From the NCBI GenBank assembly GCA_964633145.1, contig CAZWFE010000004.1:26331-90330 (forward strand): a stretch of 64,000 nucleotides of DNA, read 5' to 3'. Below are positions 8,829 through 19,313 of the stretch, one piece after another. The DNA is from CAJXSD01 sp964633145 (lineage in GTDB: Bacteria > Pseudomonadota > Alphaproteobacteria > Rhodobacterales > Rhodobacteraceae). The notes below the pieces were generated by a model that saw only the letters and a list, made by a program, of their open reading frames with translations, searched no databases and was not told the origin of the DNA. A program made the translations under genes and the position numbers. Each line of letters begins with the position of its first letter. Within the stretch, counting starts at the first letter, position 1.

Positions 8829-10079
8829 ATGTCGTTGGTTGTCATTGACCCATTTAACCAAATCGCTAAAACATTGGGCATGAAACAGAATTTTACAGGT
8901 AATTTCACCCAGCAAGAGCCGATCCCCACCCAAGGGATCGAAGCGGCTATCGCGGTAATGCAATCTGGCCGCATCCATCGGTATAATGTCGTAGGCGACG
9001 ATATCGGGGAAACAGCCAGCCTTGAATTGGAATTCGCGGAATATGTCGGATCCAAGTACTGCTTGGCCGTTGCATCAGGGGGGTATGCCTTGGCCACGGC
9101 AATGCGTGCGGTCGGTGTTCAGGCCGGTGATGCGGTGTTGACCAATGCCTTTACCTTGGCGCCGGTGCCTGGTGCGATTGCGGCTGTCGGGGCAAAGCCG
9201 GTTTTTGTGGGTGTGACATCATCATTAACGATTGATCTGCAGGATTTGGCCGCCAAAATTAGCCAAGCCAAGGTATTGTTGTTGTCGCATATGCGCGGTC
9301 ATTTGTGCGATATGGATGCATTGCTGGAACTGTGCTGTGCACACGGTGTTATCGTAATCGAAGACTGCGCCCACACCATGGGGGCCAAATGGAATGGCCG
9401 CATGTCTGGGACAGATGGCTTGGTTGGATGTTATTCGACCCAAACATATAAACACATAAACTCTGGCGAAGGTGGCCTGTTGGTCACCAATGATCCCGAA
9501 GTTATGGCCCGTGCCACTATGATGTCAGGGTCGTATATGATGTTTGGCAAACACCCTGCGGGCCCGTCTGTCGATGTGTTTGACCAAATTCGTTATGAAA
9601 CCCCAAATATGTCGGGGCGTATGGATCATCTGCGTGCGGCGATTTTGCGCCCCCAGCTGGCGGATCTGGATCGTCAAATCGCGCGCTGGAACGATCGCTA
9701 TCGCAGGGTAGAGCAGGGTATATCAGATTGCCCCGGTTTGACTGTTATCAAACGCCCGCAGGCTGAGTTTTACGTTGGCTCGTCTATTCAGTTTTTGCTG
9801 ATGGATTGGTCCGCGTCTGATATTCAGCAGGTCGTGCAACGCTGTGCAGACCGTGGCGTTGAATTAAAATGGTTTGGTGCGCCAGAGCCGGTTGGGTTCA
9901 CGTCGCGTTACGACAGTTGGAAATATGCGCCGGAACAATCGCTGCCGGACAGTGATCCGATATTACATGCCATTTTGGATATGCGGTTGCCATTGACGTT
10001 TGATTTGGATGATTGCGATTTGATCGCTGACATCATCCGCCAAGAGGTCGGCGCCGTATGCCAATCTGTCACTGGCTAG
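8829..10079 (+). CDS. DegT/DnrJ/EryC1/StrS-family PLP-dependent aminotransferase
   Basis: 416 residues from ATG 8829, which has AGGAA about 8 bases upstream; an in-frame ATG further upstream has no clear ribosome site. The fold-type I aminotransferase signatures are present: ASGGYALATAMRAVGVQAGD (cofactor phosphate loop), VIEDCAHTMGAKWNG (Asp that contacts the pyridine ring) and YSTQTYKHINSGEGGLLVTND with the presumed Schiff-base Lys. Family members aminate nucleotide-linked keto-sugars or act in small-molecule pathways. There are no sugar-nucleotide genes next to it, so the substrate cannot be named. It overlaps the convergent CDF transporter by 11 bases. Confidence 0.85.
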   Translation: MSLVVIDPFNQIAKTLGMKQNFTGNFTQQEPIPTQGIEAAIAVMQSGRIHRYNVVGDDIGETASLELEFAEYVGSKYCLAVASGGYALATAMRAVGVQAGDAVLTNAFTLAPVPGAIAAVGAKPVFVGVTSSLTIDLQDLAAKISQAKVLLLSHMRGHLCDMDALLELCCAHGVIVIEDCAHTMGAKWNGRMSGTDGLVGCYSTQTYKHINSGEGGLLVTNDPEVMARATMMSGSYMMFGKHPAGPSVDVFDQIRYETPNMSGRMDHLRAAILRPQLADLDRQIARWNDRYRRVEQGISDCPGLTVIKRPQAEFYVGSSIQFLLMDWSASDIQQVVQRCADRGVELKWFGAPEPVGFTSRYDSWKYAPEQSLPDSDPILHAILDMRLPLTFDLDDCDLIADIIRQEVGAVCQSVTG

Positions 10080-10971
10080 GGGATTCGGATATTTCGATCG
10101 CGCCGTCTTCGGCTTTGTGCGCAGGCTCTAGGTGAATATGGGGCTTAATCTGTGGATCGTAGGCCTTTAGCGCGTGTTCAATTTGGTCGCACAACTGATG
10201 GGCATCGTAAACAGTCATGTCACTGGGTACGATCAAATGGAAATCAACATATGTGTTGTGACCATCGAAACGGGTGCGCAAATCATGTGCTTGCAAGGCA
10301 CCTGTTCCAAATTGTGCGATAATTGATTTGATGGTTTGTTGCGTGTCCTCATCTACCGCTTCGTCCAGCAGGACACCAAAGGACGCGCGCATGACACGCC
10401 ATCCTGACCATAGAATATGCAGCCCAACGATACACGCCAACAGTGGGTCAAGCCAAGGCAACCCAAACCAAACGGCCGCTGCGATCCCGATAATGACGCC
10501 GGCCGATGATATAACATCCGTACGCAGATGGATCCCATCTGCGATCAAGGCTTGTGACCTAAGTGCGCGGCCTTGTCGTATTAATACGGTGCTCCAGATC
10601 GCATTTAGGATACCCGCGGCAATGTTTAGGCCGACGCCGATGTCTAGGTTTTGCCAGTCTCTTGGGGACAAAAAGGCATCAACTGCGTTCCACAAGATCA
10701 ATATTGCGGCCAGAATGATCAACACGCCTTCGATGACGGCGCTGATGATTTCGGCTTTGTGGTGGCCATAGTGGTGATTTTCGTCCGCTGGCATTGCCGC
10801 CATGCGAATGGCCCATAGTGCTGCCGCGGCGGTGGCGACATTTACAATGCTTTCCAAGGCTTCGGACAAAAGTGCGACAGAGCCAGTCACGCTATAGGCT
10901 ATGGTTTTCAGGCCTAAAACGATAAATCCAATAACTAAGCTGAAAATTGCAATGCGTTGGGCGCGGGGCAT
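10069..10971 (-). CDS. Cation diffusion facilitator (CDF) family divalent metal exporter
   Basis: 300 residues with about six transmembrane segments followed by a cytoplasmic C-terminal domain, the YiiP/FieF layout. The post-TM2 loop has DENHHYGHHKAE and TM5 has ADGIHLRTDVISS, with the expected His and Asp of the transport site. In TM2 the segment reads SEALESIVN where YiiP has two aspartates, so the metal site differs from classical Zn exporters. CDF proteins use proton antiport to export Zn, Fe, Mn or Co from the cytoplasm. Metal specificity is not predictable here. The gene is divergent from the ivd operon. Confidence 0.9.
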   Translation of the reverse strand: MPRAQRIAIFSLVIGFIVLGLKTIAYSVTGSVALLSEALESIVNVATAAAALWAIRMAAMPADENHHYGHHKAEIISAVIEGVLIILAAILILWNAVDAFLSPRDWQNLDIGVGLNIAAGILNAIWSTVLIRQGRALRSQALIADGIHLRTDVISSAGVIIGIAAAVWFGLPWLDPLLACIVGLHILWSGWRVMRASFGVLLDEAVDEDTQQTIKSIIAQFGTGALQAHDLRTRFDGHNTYVDFHLIVPSDMTVYDAHQLCDQIEHALKAYDPQIKPHIHLEPAHKAEDGAIEISESPSQ

Positions 10972-11059
10972 GGCGGTGTCCTAATCTAATGCGGTGGCTG
11001 ATAACAGTATGCGACCAGATGCTGCAAGCCAAAATCTGTGATCAATGCCACCTGGGGAC

Positions 11060-11107
11060 TTGACCAATGGATACGACTAGTGGTTAATATTGAACAACTG
11101 TTCAATA
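11060..11107 (+). promoter_or_regulatory. ivd operon promoter overlapped by a perfect inverted-repeat operator
   Basis: TTGACC at 11060-11065 and TTAATA at 11084-11089 are separated by 18 bp, a good sigma-70 type promoter. A perfect 9-bp inverted repeat, TATTGAACA (11088-11096) and TGTTCAATA (11099-11107) with a 2-base spacer, overlaps the -10 and the likely start of transcription. A dimeric repressor (TetR-like, by shape) bound here would block the leucine catabolic operon. AAAAGGGG (11107-11114) then serves the ivd ATG at 11121. No regulator gene for it is in the immediate neighbourhood. Confidence 0.7.
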
Positions 11108-11120
11108 AAAGGGGTTCGCT

Positions 11121-12284
11121 ATGTTTTTATCGTCCATGACATTTGATCTAGGGGATGATGTAAATGCCCTGCGCGATTTAGTGCATCGTTGGGCCCAAGA
11201 TCGGGTCAAGCCTATGGCTGGCGATATTGATCGTACCAACGATTTCCCGGCCGAGCTGTGGCGCGAAATGGGCGAACTGGGGCTGTTGGGTATTACTGTT
11301 GATCCCGAATGGGGCGGGGCCGGTATGTCGTATCTGGCGCATGTCATCGCAACCGAAGAGATTGCCCGCGCCAGCGCGTCGGTCAGTCTGTCCTATGGGG
11401 CGCATTCAAACCTATGTGTGAACCAAATCAAACTGAATGGCACCGATGAACAGCGCCGGACCTATTTGCCGAAACTGATTTCGGGCGAACATGTGGGTGC
11501 GCTGGCCATGTCGGAACCCTCTGCCGGGTCCGATGTTGTATCGATGCAGCTGCGTGCGGAAAAACGCAATGGGTACTATGTGTTGAACGGCAATAAATAC
11601 TGGATCACCAATGGACCAGATGCGGATACGCTGGTCGTTTATGCCAAAACGGATATGGATGCCGGATCCAAGGGGATCACGGCCTTTATCGTTGAAAAAT
11701 CAATGACAGGGTTTTCCACGTCGCCCCATTTTGACAAACTGGGGATGCGCGGGTCCAATACGGCCGAATTGATTTTCGAAAATGTCGAGGTGCCGTTTGA
11801 AAATGTTCTGGGGTCTGAGGGGAAAGGCGTGCGCGTCTTGATGTCGGGGCTGGATTACGAACGCGTGGTTCTGTCCGGAATTGGCACGGGCATCATGGCC
11901 GCCTGTCTGGACGAAGTCATGCCCTATATGGTCGAACGCAAACAATTTGGTCAAAGCATCGGTGATTTCCAACTGATGCAAGGCAAAATTGCCGATATGT
12001 ACACCGCCATGAATACGTCACGTGCCTATGTCTATGAGGTCGCGCGCGCCTGTGATCGCGGCCAAGTCACCCGCCAAGATGCGGCGGCCTGTGTTCTCTA
12101 TGCGTCAGAAGAGGCGATGAAAGTTGCGCACCAAGCGGTCCAAGCGATGGGCGGCGCAGGGTTTTTATCCGACAGTCCCGTCAGCCGCATTTTCCGCGAT
12201 GCCAAACTGATGGAAATTGGTGCCGGCACATCGGAAATTCGCCGTATGTTGATCGGCCGCGAATTGATGGGAACGATGCGGTGA
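11121..12284 (+). CDS. ivd: Isovaleryl-CoA dehydrogenase (leucine catabolism)
   Basis: 387 residues, acyl-CoA dehydrogenase family, oxidising isovaleryl-CoA to 3-methylcrotonyl-CoA with FAD and passing electrons to ETF. The catalytic base distinguishes IVD from other family members: the MSGLDYERVVLSG helix carries Glu at residue 247, equivalent to Glu254 of the human enzyme, instead of the C-terminal Glu used by short- and medium-chain enzymes. Signatures AMSEPSAGSDV and the late QAMGGAGFLSDSPVSRIFRDAK are present. ATG 11121 has a strong AAAAGGGG; an in-frame ATG at 11139 is an alternative. Its neighbours mccB and mccA act on its product. Confidence 0.93.
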   Translation: MFLSSMTFDLGDDVNALRDLVHRWAQDRVKPMAGDIDRTNDFPAELWREMGELGLLGITVDPEWGGAGMSYLAHVIATEEIARASASVSLSYGAHSNLCVNQIKLNGTDEQRRTYLPKLISGEHVGALAMSEPSAGSDVVSMQLRAEKRNGYYVLNGNKYWITNGPDADTLVVYAKTDMDAGSKGITAFIVEKSMTGFSTSPHFDKLGMRGSNTAELIFENVEVPFENVLGSEGKGVRVLMSGLDYERVVLSGIGTGIMAACLDEVMPYMVERKQFGQSIGDFQLMQGKIADMYTAMNTSRAYVYEVARACDRGQVTRQDAAACVLYASEEAMKVAHQAVQAMGGAGFLSDSPVSRIFRDAKLMEIGAGTSEIRRMLIGRELMGTMR

Positions 12285-12330
12285 CACGGTTTGGTTGGAA
12301 GCACCTGTTTGAAAATGGGATCTAGCTAAC

Positions 12331-12644
12331 ATGATCCGCTTTCCATGGGCAATTGTATCAATCCTTGCGCTGATCGCGGTCTTTTTTGGGCTGCGGCTTG
12401 GGTACAAAACGGCCAGTTTGACGGAAACAGATATAATCGATCATTATGTTGGTGCCTTTTTGGATACGATGCAATCCTCTGGATTGGTGGTTGATAGCGG
12501 ATTTTGCCATGCGGAACCCGGGGTGCGCAGATGGGAACGGCTAAGGGTCGTCTGTCGAACGCCAAGTGATGCCATCTATATTTATTCCATTGGTCATTGG
12601 GGGCAATTGCTGGGCGGTCGTCCCGAATTGATTGTGGGGGCCAC

Positions 12645-12648
<4 letters not shown>
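12331..12648 (+). CDS. Small membrane-anchored hypothetical protein in the ivd operon
   Basis: 105 residues with one N-terminal transmembrane helix (about residues 5-22, rich in Ile, Ala, Leu) and a soluble C-terminal part with two cysteines (FCHAEPG and VVCRTPSD) that may face the periplasm. I do not recognise a family. It ends in an ATGA overlap with the acyl-CoA synthetase start, so it is co-translated with the catabolic genes. Any role in leucine degradation is only suggested by position. Confidence 0.6.
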
Positions 12649-14215
<1,567 letters not shown>

Positions 14216-14219
<4 letters not shown>

Positions 14220-15820
14220 AATTAACATCGCGCATCATTCCAAATTCACAGGAATTTCGGGACAATCAAACGCGCAACCAACAGGCGCTGGACTTGGTCC
14301 AACAGGTGGCGCAGGCGGCGGCACTGGGGGGCGGTGAAAAATCGCGCGAACGGCATATTTCGCGCGGGAAAATGTTGCCGCGCGATCGGGTTGCAAATCT
14401 GTTGGATGTGGGGTCACCCTTTTTGGAAATCGGGGCAACGGCGGCGCATGATATGTATGACAACGCCGCCCCCGCAGCTGGTGTTGTTGCAGGGATCGGA
14501 CGCGTGCATGGCACGGATTGTATGATCGTGTGCAATGATGCCACGGTCAAAGGGGGCACATATTACCCCATGACGGTCAAAAAACATCTGCGCGCCCAGG
14601 AAATTGCAGCGGAATGCCGGCTGCCCTGCATTTATCTGGTCGACAGTGGTGGCGCGAACCTGCCCAATCAGGACGAGGTATTTCCAGACCGTGACCATTT
14701 TGGCCGCATTTTTTACAACCAAGCCCGCATGAGCGCCGCAGGCATTCCCCAGATCGCTGTTGTAATGGGGTCATGCACCGCAGGTGGGGCCTATGTACCT
14801 GCGATGTCGGATGTGACCATTATTGTCAAAGAACAGGGTACGATATTCTTGGCAGGTCCCCCCTTGGTCAAGGCCGCCACAGGCGAGGTTGTCAGCGCCG
14901 AGGATTTGGGCGGCGGCGATGTGCATACGCGCCTATCCGGTGTGGCCGATTATCTGGCCGAGGATGACGCACATGCGCTGGCGCTGGCACGACAGGCGGT
15001 GCAATCGCTGAACCGGCGCCGCGCTGATACGGTCGCATGGGCCACGCCCGAGGATCCTGCCTATGATCCCGCTGAATTGCTGGGTGTGGTTCCTGCGGAT
15101 TTGAAAACCCCCTATGACATCCGCGAAGTGATCATGCGTTTGGTTGATGGGTCGCGATTTGACGAATTCAAACCCCGCTTTGGCGAAACCTTGGTCACGG
15201 GGTTTGCACATGTCATGGGCTGTCCCGTTGGGATCATTGCTAATAACGGCGTTTTATTTTCCGAGGCCGCACAGAAAGGCGCGCATTTCGTCGAACTGTG
15301 TTCGCAACGTAAAATCCCACTGGTGTTTTTGCAAAATATCACTGGGTTTATGGTGGGGCAGAAATACGAAAACGAAGGGATCGCGCGACATGGTGCCAAG
15401 CTGGTCACAGCGGTTGCCACCACATCTGTGCCCAAAATTACGATGCTGGTGGGCGGATCCTTTGGCGCGGGCAATTATGGCATGGCAGGGCGGGCCTATC
15501 AGCCGCGATTTTTGTGGACCTGGCCCAATTCGCGGATTTCGGTGATGGGCGGGCCGCAGGCCGCAGGTGTGTTGGCAACGGTCAAACGCGACGGCATCGA
15601 ACGCGCCGGCGGCCGTTGGAGCGCCGAGGAAGAGGCCGCGTTCAAACAACCCACATTGGATATGTTCGAACGCCAATCGCATCCGCTTTATGCCAGCGCA
15701 CGATTGTGGGATGATGGGATCATCGATCCCCGTAAATCCCGCCAAGTGCTGCACCTGTCATTGATGGCTGCCCTGAATGCCCCGATTGAGGACACGCGTT
15801 TTGGCGTGTTTCGGATGTAA
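14216..15820 (+). CDS. mccB: 3-methylcrotonyl-CoA carboxylase beta subunit (carboxyltransferase)
   Basis: 534 residues, the standard MCCase beta length. It transfers the carboxyl group from biotin on MccA to 3-methylcrotonyl-CoA, giving 3-methylglutaconyl-CoA. Carboxyltransferase N and C domains are both complete, with SCTAGGAYVPAMSD and the oxyanion-hole Gly-rich GGSFGAGNYGMAGRAYQPRF near the C terminus; FLQNITGFMVGQKYE is characteristic of MccB. It starts in an ATGA overlap with the synthetase gene. The partner alpha subunit is one gene downstream, separated only by the NTF2-like ORF. Confidence 0.96.
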
Positions 15821-15821
15821 C

Positions 15822-16202
15822 ATGGGCTGGGTTTTAACATACGACTGGGCCAGATCGCAGGCACAAGCATGGTGCGATGCATGGAACCGTCGCGATTTGG
15901 ATGCTGTCATGTCACACTATGCCGATGATGTTCGGGTCTGTTCGCCGCTGGTGAAAAAACGCTTTCCCAACAGCGATGGTTGGCTGCGTGGGGTGCCGGA
16001 ACTACGCGCCTACTTTGAAATCGGAATGACCAACGCTGCGCTGCAGTTTACGTTTGAGGACGTCCGATTGGGGCACAATGCGGCGACCGTATTGTACCTG
16101 CGTGAAAGCGGAATGCGGGTCAGCGATACAATTGTATTCAATGCCGCAGGCCAGATCGAACAAATGATTGCCTGCTATAGCGAGGATCGTGTCAATGTTT
16201 AA
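15822..16202 (+). CDS. NTF2/SnoaL-like small protein
   Basis: 126 residues from ATG 15822, one base after the mccB stop. The pattern AWCDAWNRRDLDAVMSHYADDVRVCSPLV near the N terminus and LRAYFEIGM in the middle match the NTF2-like cone fold (SnoaL family). Such proteins are often small isomerases or accessory binding proteins. Its 3' end overlaps the mccA start by 8 bases, so it is tightly built into the MCCase operon; homologous small ORFs between mccB and mccA are known in roseobacters as far as I recall. Function unassigned. Confidence 0.75.
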   Translation: MGWVLTYDWARSQAQAWCDAWNRRDLDAVMSHYADDVRVCSPLVKKRFPNSDGWLRGVPELRAYFEIGMTNAALQFTFEDVRLGHNAATVLYLRESGMRVSDTIVFNAAGQIEQMIACYSEDRVNV

Positions 16203-18138
16203 CAAAGTGCTGATCGCAAACCGTGGTGAAATTGCCTGTCGTGTTATGCGAACTTTGCAGAATTTGGGCGTGGCATCGGTCGCGGTCTATTCCGATGCAG
16301 ATGCGCAGGCGGCCCATGTGCAAATGGCGGATCAGGCGGTTCACATCGGTGGATCTGCCCCGGCTGACAGTTATCTGCGCGGCGACCGGATTATTCAGGC
16401 CGCACTGGATACGGGCGCACAAGCAATTCATCCAGGCTATGGGTTTTTGTCGGAAAACCCCGATTTTGTGGATGGTGTAACTGCGGCTGGCTTGGTTTTT
16501 GTCGGGCCATCGGCGGATGCCATTCGCGCGATGGGACTGAAAGACGCGGCCAAAGCGATTATGGAACAGGCCGGTGTGCCGGTTGTGCCCGGATATCACG
16601 GGGCTGATCAATCGGATGATGTCTTGGCACAGGCCGCCGAACAGATCGGATACCCTGTGTTGATCAAGGCCGTCGCCGGCGGCGGTGGCAAGGGGATGCG
16701 ATTGGTTGATCATGCCGATCACTTTGCCGACGCGCTGGCATCAGCCCGATCCGAGGCAAAAACCGCCTTTGGCAACAGTGACGTTTTGGTCGAAAAATAT
16801 ATCACATCCCCACGTCATATCGAGGTGCAAGTTTTTGGCGATGGCGTCGATGCGGTACATTTGTTTGAACGCGACTGTTCCCTGCAGCGCCGCCATCAAA
16901 AAGTGATCGAAGAGGCCCCCGCACCAGACATGCCCGATGACGTCCGCCAAGCCATGTGTGATGCGGCCGTCCGCGCGGCCAAAGCGATTGGGTACAAAGG
17001 GGCAGGGACCATCGAATTTATTGTTGATGGATCAAAGGGTCTGCGCGCAGATGGGTTTTGGTTTATGGAAATGAATACCCGTTTGCAGGTCGAACATCCG
17101 GTGACCGAATTGATCACGGGTATTGATTTGGTCGACTGGCAGCTGCGTGTTGCCGCGGGCGGGACGATCCCCTGCACGCAGGACGATATCCGCATAACCG
17201 GCCACGCATTCGAAGCGCGCCTATACGCCGAAGATGTGCCTGCTGGGTTTTTGCCTGCCACTGGCAAATTAGAGCACCTGCAATTCAGTCCAAGGGCCCG
17301 CAACGACAGCGCCGTGCGCGCAGGTGATGAAATTTCGCCGTTTTATGACCCGATGATTGCCAAGGTCATCACACATGGCCCCGATCGAACAACGGCCTTG
17401 GCCAAATTACGCCAAGCCTTGGATGAAACCGTGGTCACGGGCACTGTAACAAATATTGCATTTTTGGGGGCTTTGGCACGGCACGATGGGTTTTCTGTGG
17501 GGCAGGTCGATACCGGTTTAATTGCACGCGATTTGGATAAATTGACCGCGCCGCAGCCGGATCAAACATCGGCAATCATTGCCGCGGCCTTGGCCACAAT
17601 ACCCCCATCAGATTCTGGCGCTGCGATGGGCTATGCACATTGGGGCCCGATCTGGCATGACGTCCATATCGAATCCAGTGCTGGCGACGTTCATACCGTA
17701 CGCATTGCCTGCAACCCTGATGGGTTTGATGTAAATTACACTGGAACCCTGTCACGGGTTACAAAACAGGGCGCGCGTTTGATGTGTGATGATCGTCCCT
17801 TGCCAAATGTTATTGCAGGGCAGTCATCAGTGACGGTTATGAATGCAGATCGCAGCGTGTTTTACCCTGTTGATTTGCTGGCGCGGGGGACATCGCAGAA
17901 CACTGATGACGCCCAAATCATCGCCCCTATGCCCGGTGCAATTCGCGACGTTTTGGTCGCCGAAGGTCAAGCAGTCACCGCAGGCACCACGTTGGTGGTG
18001 CTAGAGGCCATGAAAATGGAACATCGTCTCAGTGCCAGCCGCGACAGTGTGATTGACCAAATATTTTGCGCGACAGGCGATCAGGTCGCCGCGGGTGATG
18101 TTTTGCTGTCACTACAGCCCAACCCCGAGTCGAATTAA
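16195..18138 (+). CDS. mccA: 3-methylcrotonyl-CoA carboxylase alpha subunit (biotin carboxylase + BCCP)
   Basis: 647 residues from ATG 16195, which begins the conserved MFNKVLIANRGEIACRV. Domains: biotin carboxylase (about 1-445) with ATP-grasp signatures AGGGGKGMR and FMEMNTRLQVEHPVTE, a middle BT-type linker, and a C-terminal biotinyl domain with EAMKMEH, Lys607 being the biotin site. It carboxylates biotin using ATP and bicarbonate and feeds MccB. BirA, encoded at 35.3 kb in this window, would be the biotin ligase that activates it. Last gene of the operon; the expected later pathway genes (methylglutaconyl-CoA hydratase, HMG-CoA lyase) do not follow. Confidence 0.96.
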   Translation: MFNKVLIANRGEIACRVMRTLQNLGVASVAVYSDADAQAAHVQMADQAVHIGGSAPADSYLRGDRIIQAALDTGAQAIHPGYGFLSENPDFVDGVTAAGLVFVGPSADAIRAMGLKDAAKAIMEQAGVPVVPGYHGADQSDDVLAQAAEQIGYPVLIKAVAGGGGKGMRLVDHADHFADALASARSEAKTAFGNSDVLVEKYITSPRHIEVQVFGDGVDAVHLFERDCSLQRRHQKVIEEAPAPDMPDDVRQAMCDAAVRAAKAIGYKGAGTIEFIVDGSKGLRADGFWFMEMNTRLQVEHPVTELITGIDLVDWQLRVAAGGTIPCTQDDIRITGHAFEARLYAEDVPAGFLPATGKLEHLQFSPRARNDSAVRAGDEISPFYDPMIAKVITHGPDRTTALAKLRQALDETVVTGTVTNIAFLGALARHDGFSVGQVDTGLIARDLDKLTAPQPDQTSAIIAAALATIPPSDSGAAMGYAHWGPIWHDVHIESSAGDVHTVRIACNPDGFDVNYTGTLSRVTKQGARLMCDDRPLPNVIAGQSSVTVMNADRSVFYPVDLLARGTSQNTDDAQIIAPMPGAIRDVLVAEGQAVTAGTTLVVLEAMKMEHRLSASRDSVIDQIFCATGDQVAAGDVLLSLQPNPESN

Positions 18139-18150
18139 GGCAAATTAAGA

Positions 18151-18178
18151 CAAAATTTTATCATGACGGATAATTTTG
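18151..18178 (+). terminator. Possible imperfect hairpin after mccA
   Basis: CAAAAT and ATTTTG arms (18151-18156, 18173-18178) with an inner TATC/GATA pair form an imperfect stem just after the mccA stop. No T-run follows, so it is at best a weak or Rho-assisted terminator separating the leucine operon from nuo. Confidence 0.3.
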
Positions 18179-18212
18179 CCGTTTATTCAACCAAGTTAAA
18201 TGTGGTTGTGAT

Positions 18213-18243
18213 AGCGCTGCAGTGTTAATTTTTTGCAGCGCTG
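18213..18243 (+). repeat. Inverted repeat in the nuo upstream region
   Basis: AGCGCTGCA (18213-18221) and TGCAGCGCT (18234-18242) are perfect inverted arms around a 12-base T-rich loop. No T-tract follows. It lies in the 285-bp gap between mccA and nuoA that otherwise shows no gene; it could be a protein-binding site or an RNA hairpin in the nuo leader. Confidence 0.45.
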
Positions 18244-18381
18244 TGTACAAACGCATACCAAAGAGGGTTGTTTTGCCAGTATTTTATCGAAAAAATGCAA
18301 ACTTATTCGGGAAAAAGAATGTGTTTCGAACATGTTGACCCCAATGCGTTGCAAGAGTAAACCACCCTCAAGCCAACAGGA

Positions 18382-18417
18382 TTTACGGGGTCAGCCCCGT
18401 AAAACGCATGAAAGGAG
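18382..18417 (+). promoter_or_regulatory. nuoA leader hairpin followed by a strong Shine-Dalgarno
   Basis: TTTACGGGG (18382-18390) and CCCCGTAAA (18395-18403) form a perfect 9-bp stem with a 4-base loop. AAAGGAG (18411-18417) follows 7 bases later and lies 6 bases before a GTG codon at 18424, which therefore is the likely nuoA start instead of the internal ATG at 18433. The stem does not cover the ribosome site but could stabilise the 5' end of the long nuo mRNA. Confidence 0.55.
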
Positions 18418-18423
18418 CCATCT

Positions 18424-18789
18424 GTGGAAGAGATGCTACGGGAATACCTCCCAATTCTTGTGTTTTTGGCCATAGCTATTGGCCTGGGCATTGTACTTAT
18501 TCTAGCTGCTGTGATCGTAGCGATCCGGAATCCAGATCCGGAAAAAGTATCAGCCTACGAATGTGGATTTAACGCATTCGATGACGCGCGGATGAAATTC
18601 GATGTTCGGTTTTACTTGGTCTCGATTTTGTTCATTATTTTTGACCTTGAAATTGCGTTCCTGTTTCCTTGGGCGGTCGCGTTCCAAGATATTTCAATGA
18701 CGGCCTTTTGGTCGATGATGGTTTTCCTAGGCGTGTTGACCATTGGTTTCGCATATGAGTGGAAGAAAGGGGCACTAGAATGGGAGTGA
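18424..18789 (+). CDS. nuoA: NADH-quinone oxidoreductase subunit A
   Basis: 121 residues, three transmembrane helices, membrane arm of complex I. Recognised by YECGFNAFDDARMKFDVRFYLVSILFIIFDLEIAFLFPW, the conserved loop and TM2 region including the cysteine of the quinone-site loop. The start is GTG at 18424, set by AAAGGAG 6 bases upstream. First gene of the nuo operon; its stop overlaps the nuoB start region. Confidence 0.97.
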   Translation: MEEMLREYLPILVFLAIAIGLGIVLILAAVIVAIRNPDPEKVSAYECGFNAFDDARMKFDVRFYLVSILFIIFDLEIAFLFPWAVAFQDISMTAFWSMMVFLGVLTIGFAYEWKKGALEWE

Positions 18790-19313
18790 TGACAGGCGCA
18801 AACACCGCCGGTTTCGACCGCGAAGTGGCCACACAAGAATTAAACCGCGAACTGCAGGACAAAGGTTTTCTGCTGACCTCGACCGAGGATATCATTAACT
18901 GGGCCCGCACAGGGTCGCTGCATTGGATGACCTTTGGTCTGGCGTGCTGCGCGGTTGAAATGATGCACGGCGCGATGGCGCGGTATGATATGGAACGTTT
19001 CGGGACTGCGCCGCGCGCGTCCCCACGTCAATCCGATTTGATGATTGTTGCGGGAACGCTGACCAACAAAATGGCCCCAGCGCTGCGCAAGGTCTACGAT
19101 CAGATGCCCGAACCACGCTATGTGATTTCTATGGGGTCATGTGCAAACGGTGGCGGGTACTATCACTATTCTTATTCGGTCGTTCGCGGCTGTGACCGGA
19201 TTGTTCCGGTTGATGTCTATGTTCCAGGGTGCCCGCCAACCGCCGAGGCATTGCTATATGGAATTATGGCACTGCAACGCAAAATTCGCCGCACGGGGAC
19301 ATTGGCAAGATGA
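18780..19313 (+). CDS. nuoB: NADH-quinone oxidoreductase subunit B
   Basis: 177 residues. Carries cluster N2, the last iron-sulfur centre before quinone: the tandem cysteines in GLACCAVEMM, SMGSCANGGGYY and VPGCPPTAEALLYGI are all present. I chose ATG 18780 (MGVMTGANTAGF) because this N terminus matches the roseobacter pattern I know; ATG 18789, overlapping the nuoA stop, is possible. Peripheral subunit at the junction of the matrix-side and membrane arms. Confidence 0.97.
   Translation: MGVMTGANTAGFDREVATQELNRELQDKGFLLTSTEDIINWARTGSLHWMTFGLACCAVEMMHGAMARYDMERFGTAPRASPRQSDLMIVAGTLTNKMAPALRKVYDQMPEPRYVISMGSCANGGGYYHYSYSVVRGCDRIVPVDVYVPGCPPTAEALLYGIMALQRKIRRTGTLAR

Noticed and set aside
18233..18475. 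80-residue ORF running into nuoA
   Set aside because: Overlaps the nuoA start in another frame and the leader hairpin; no ribosome site.
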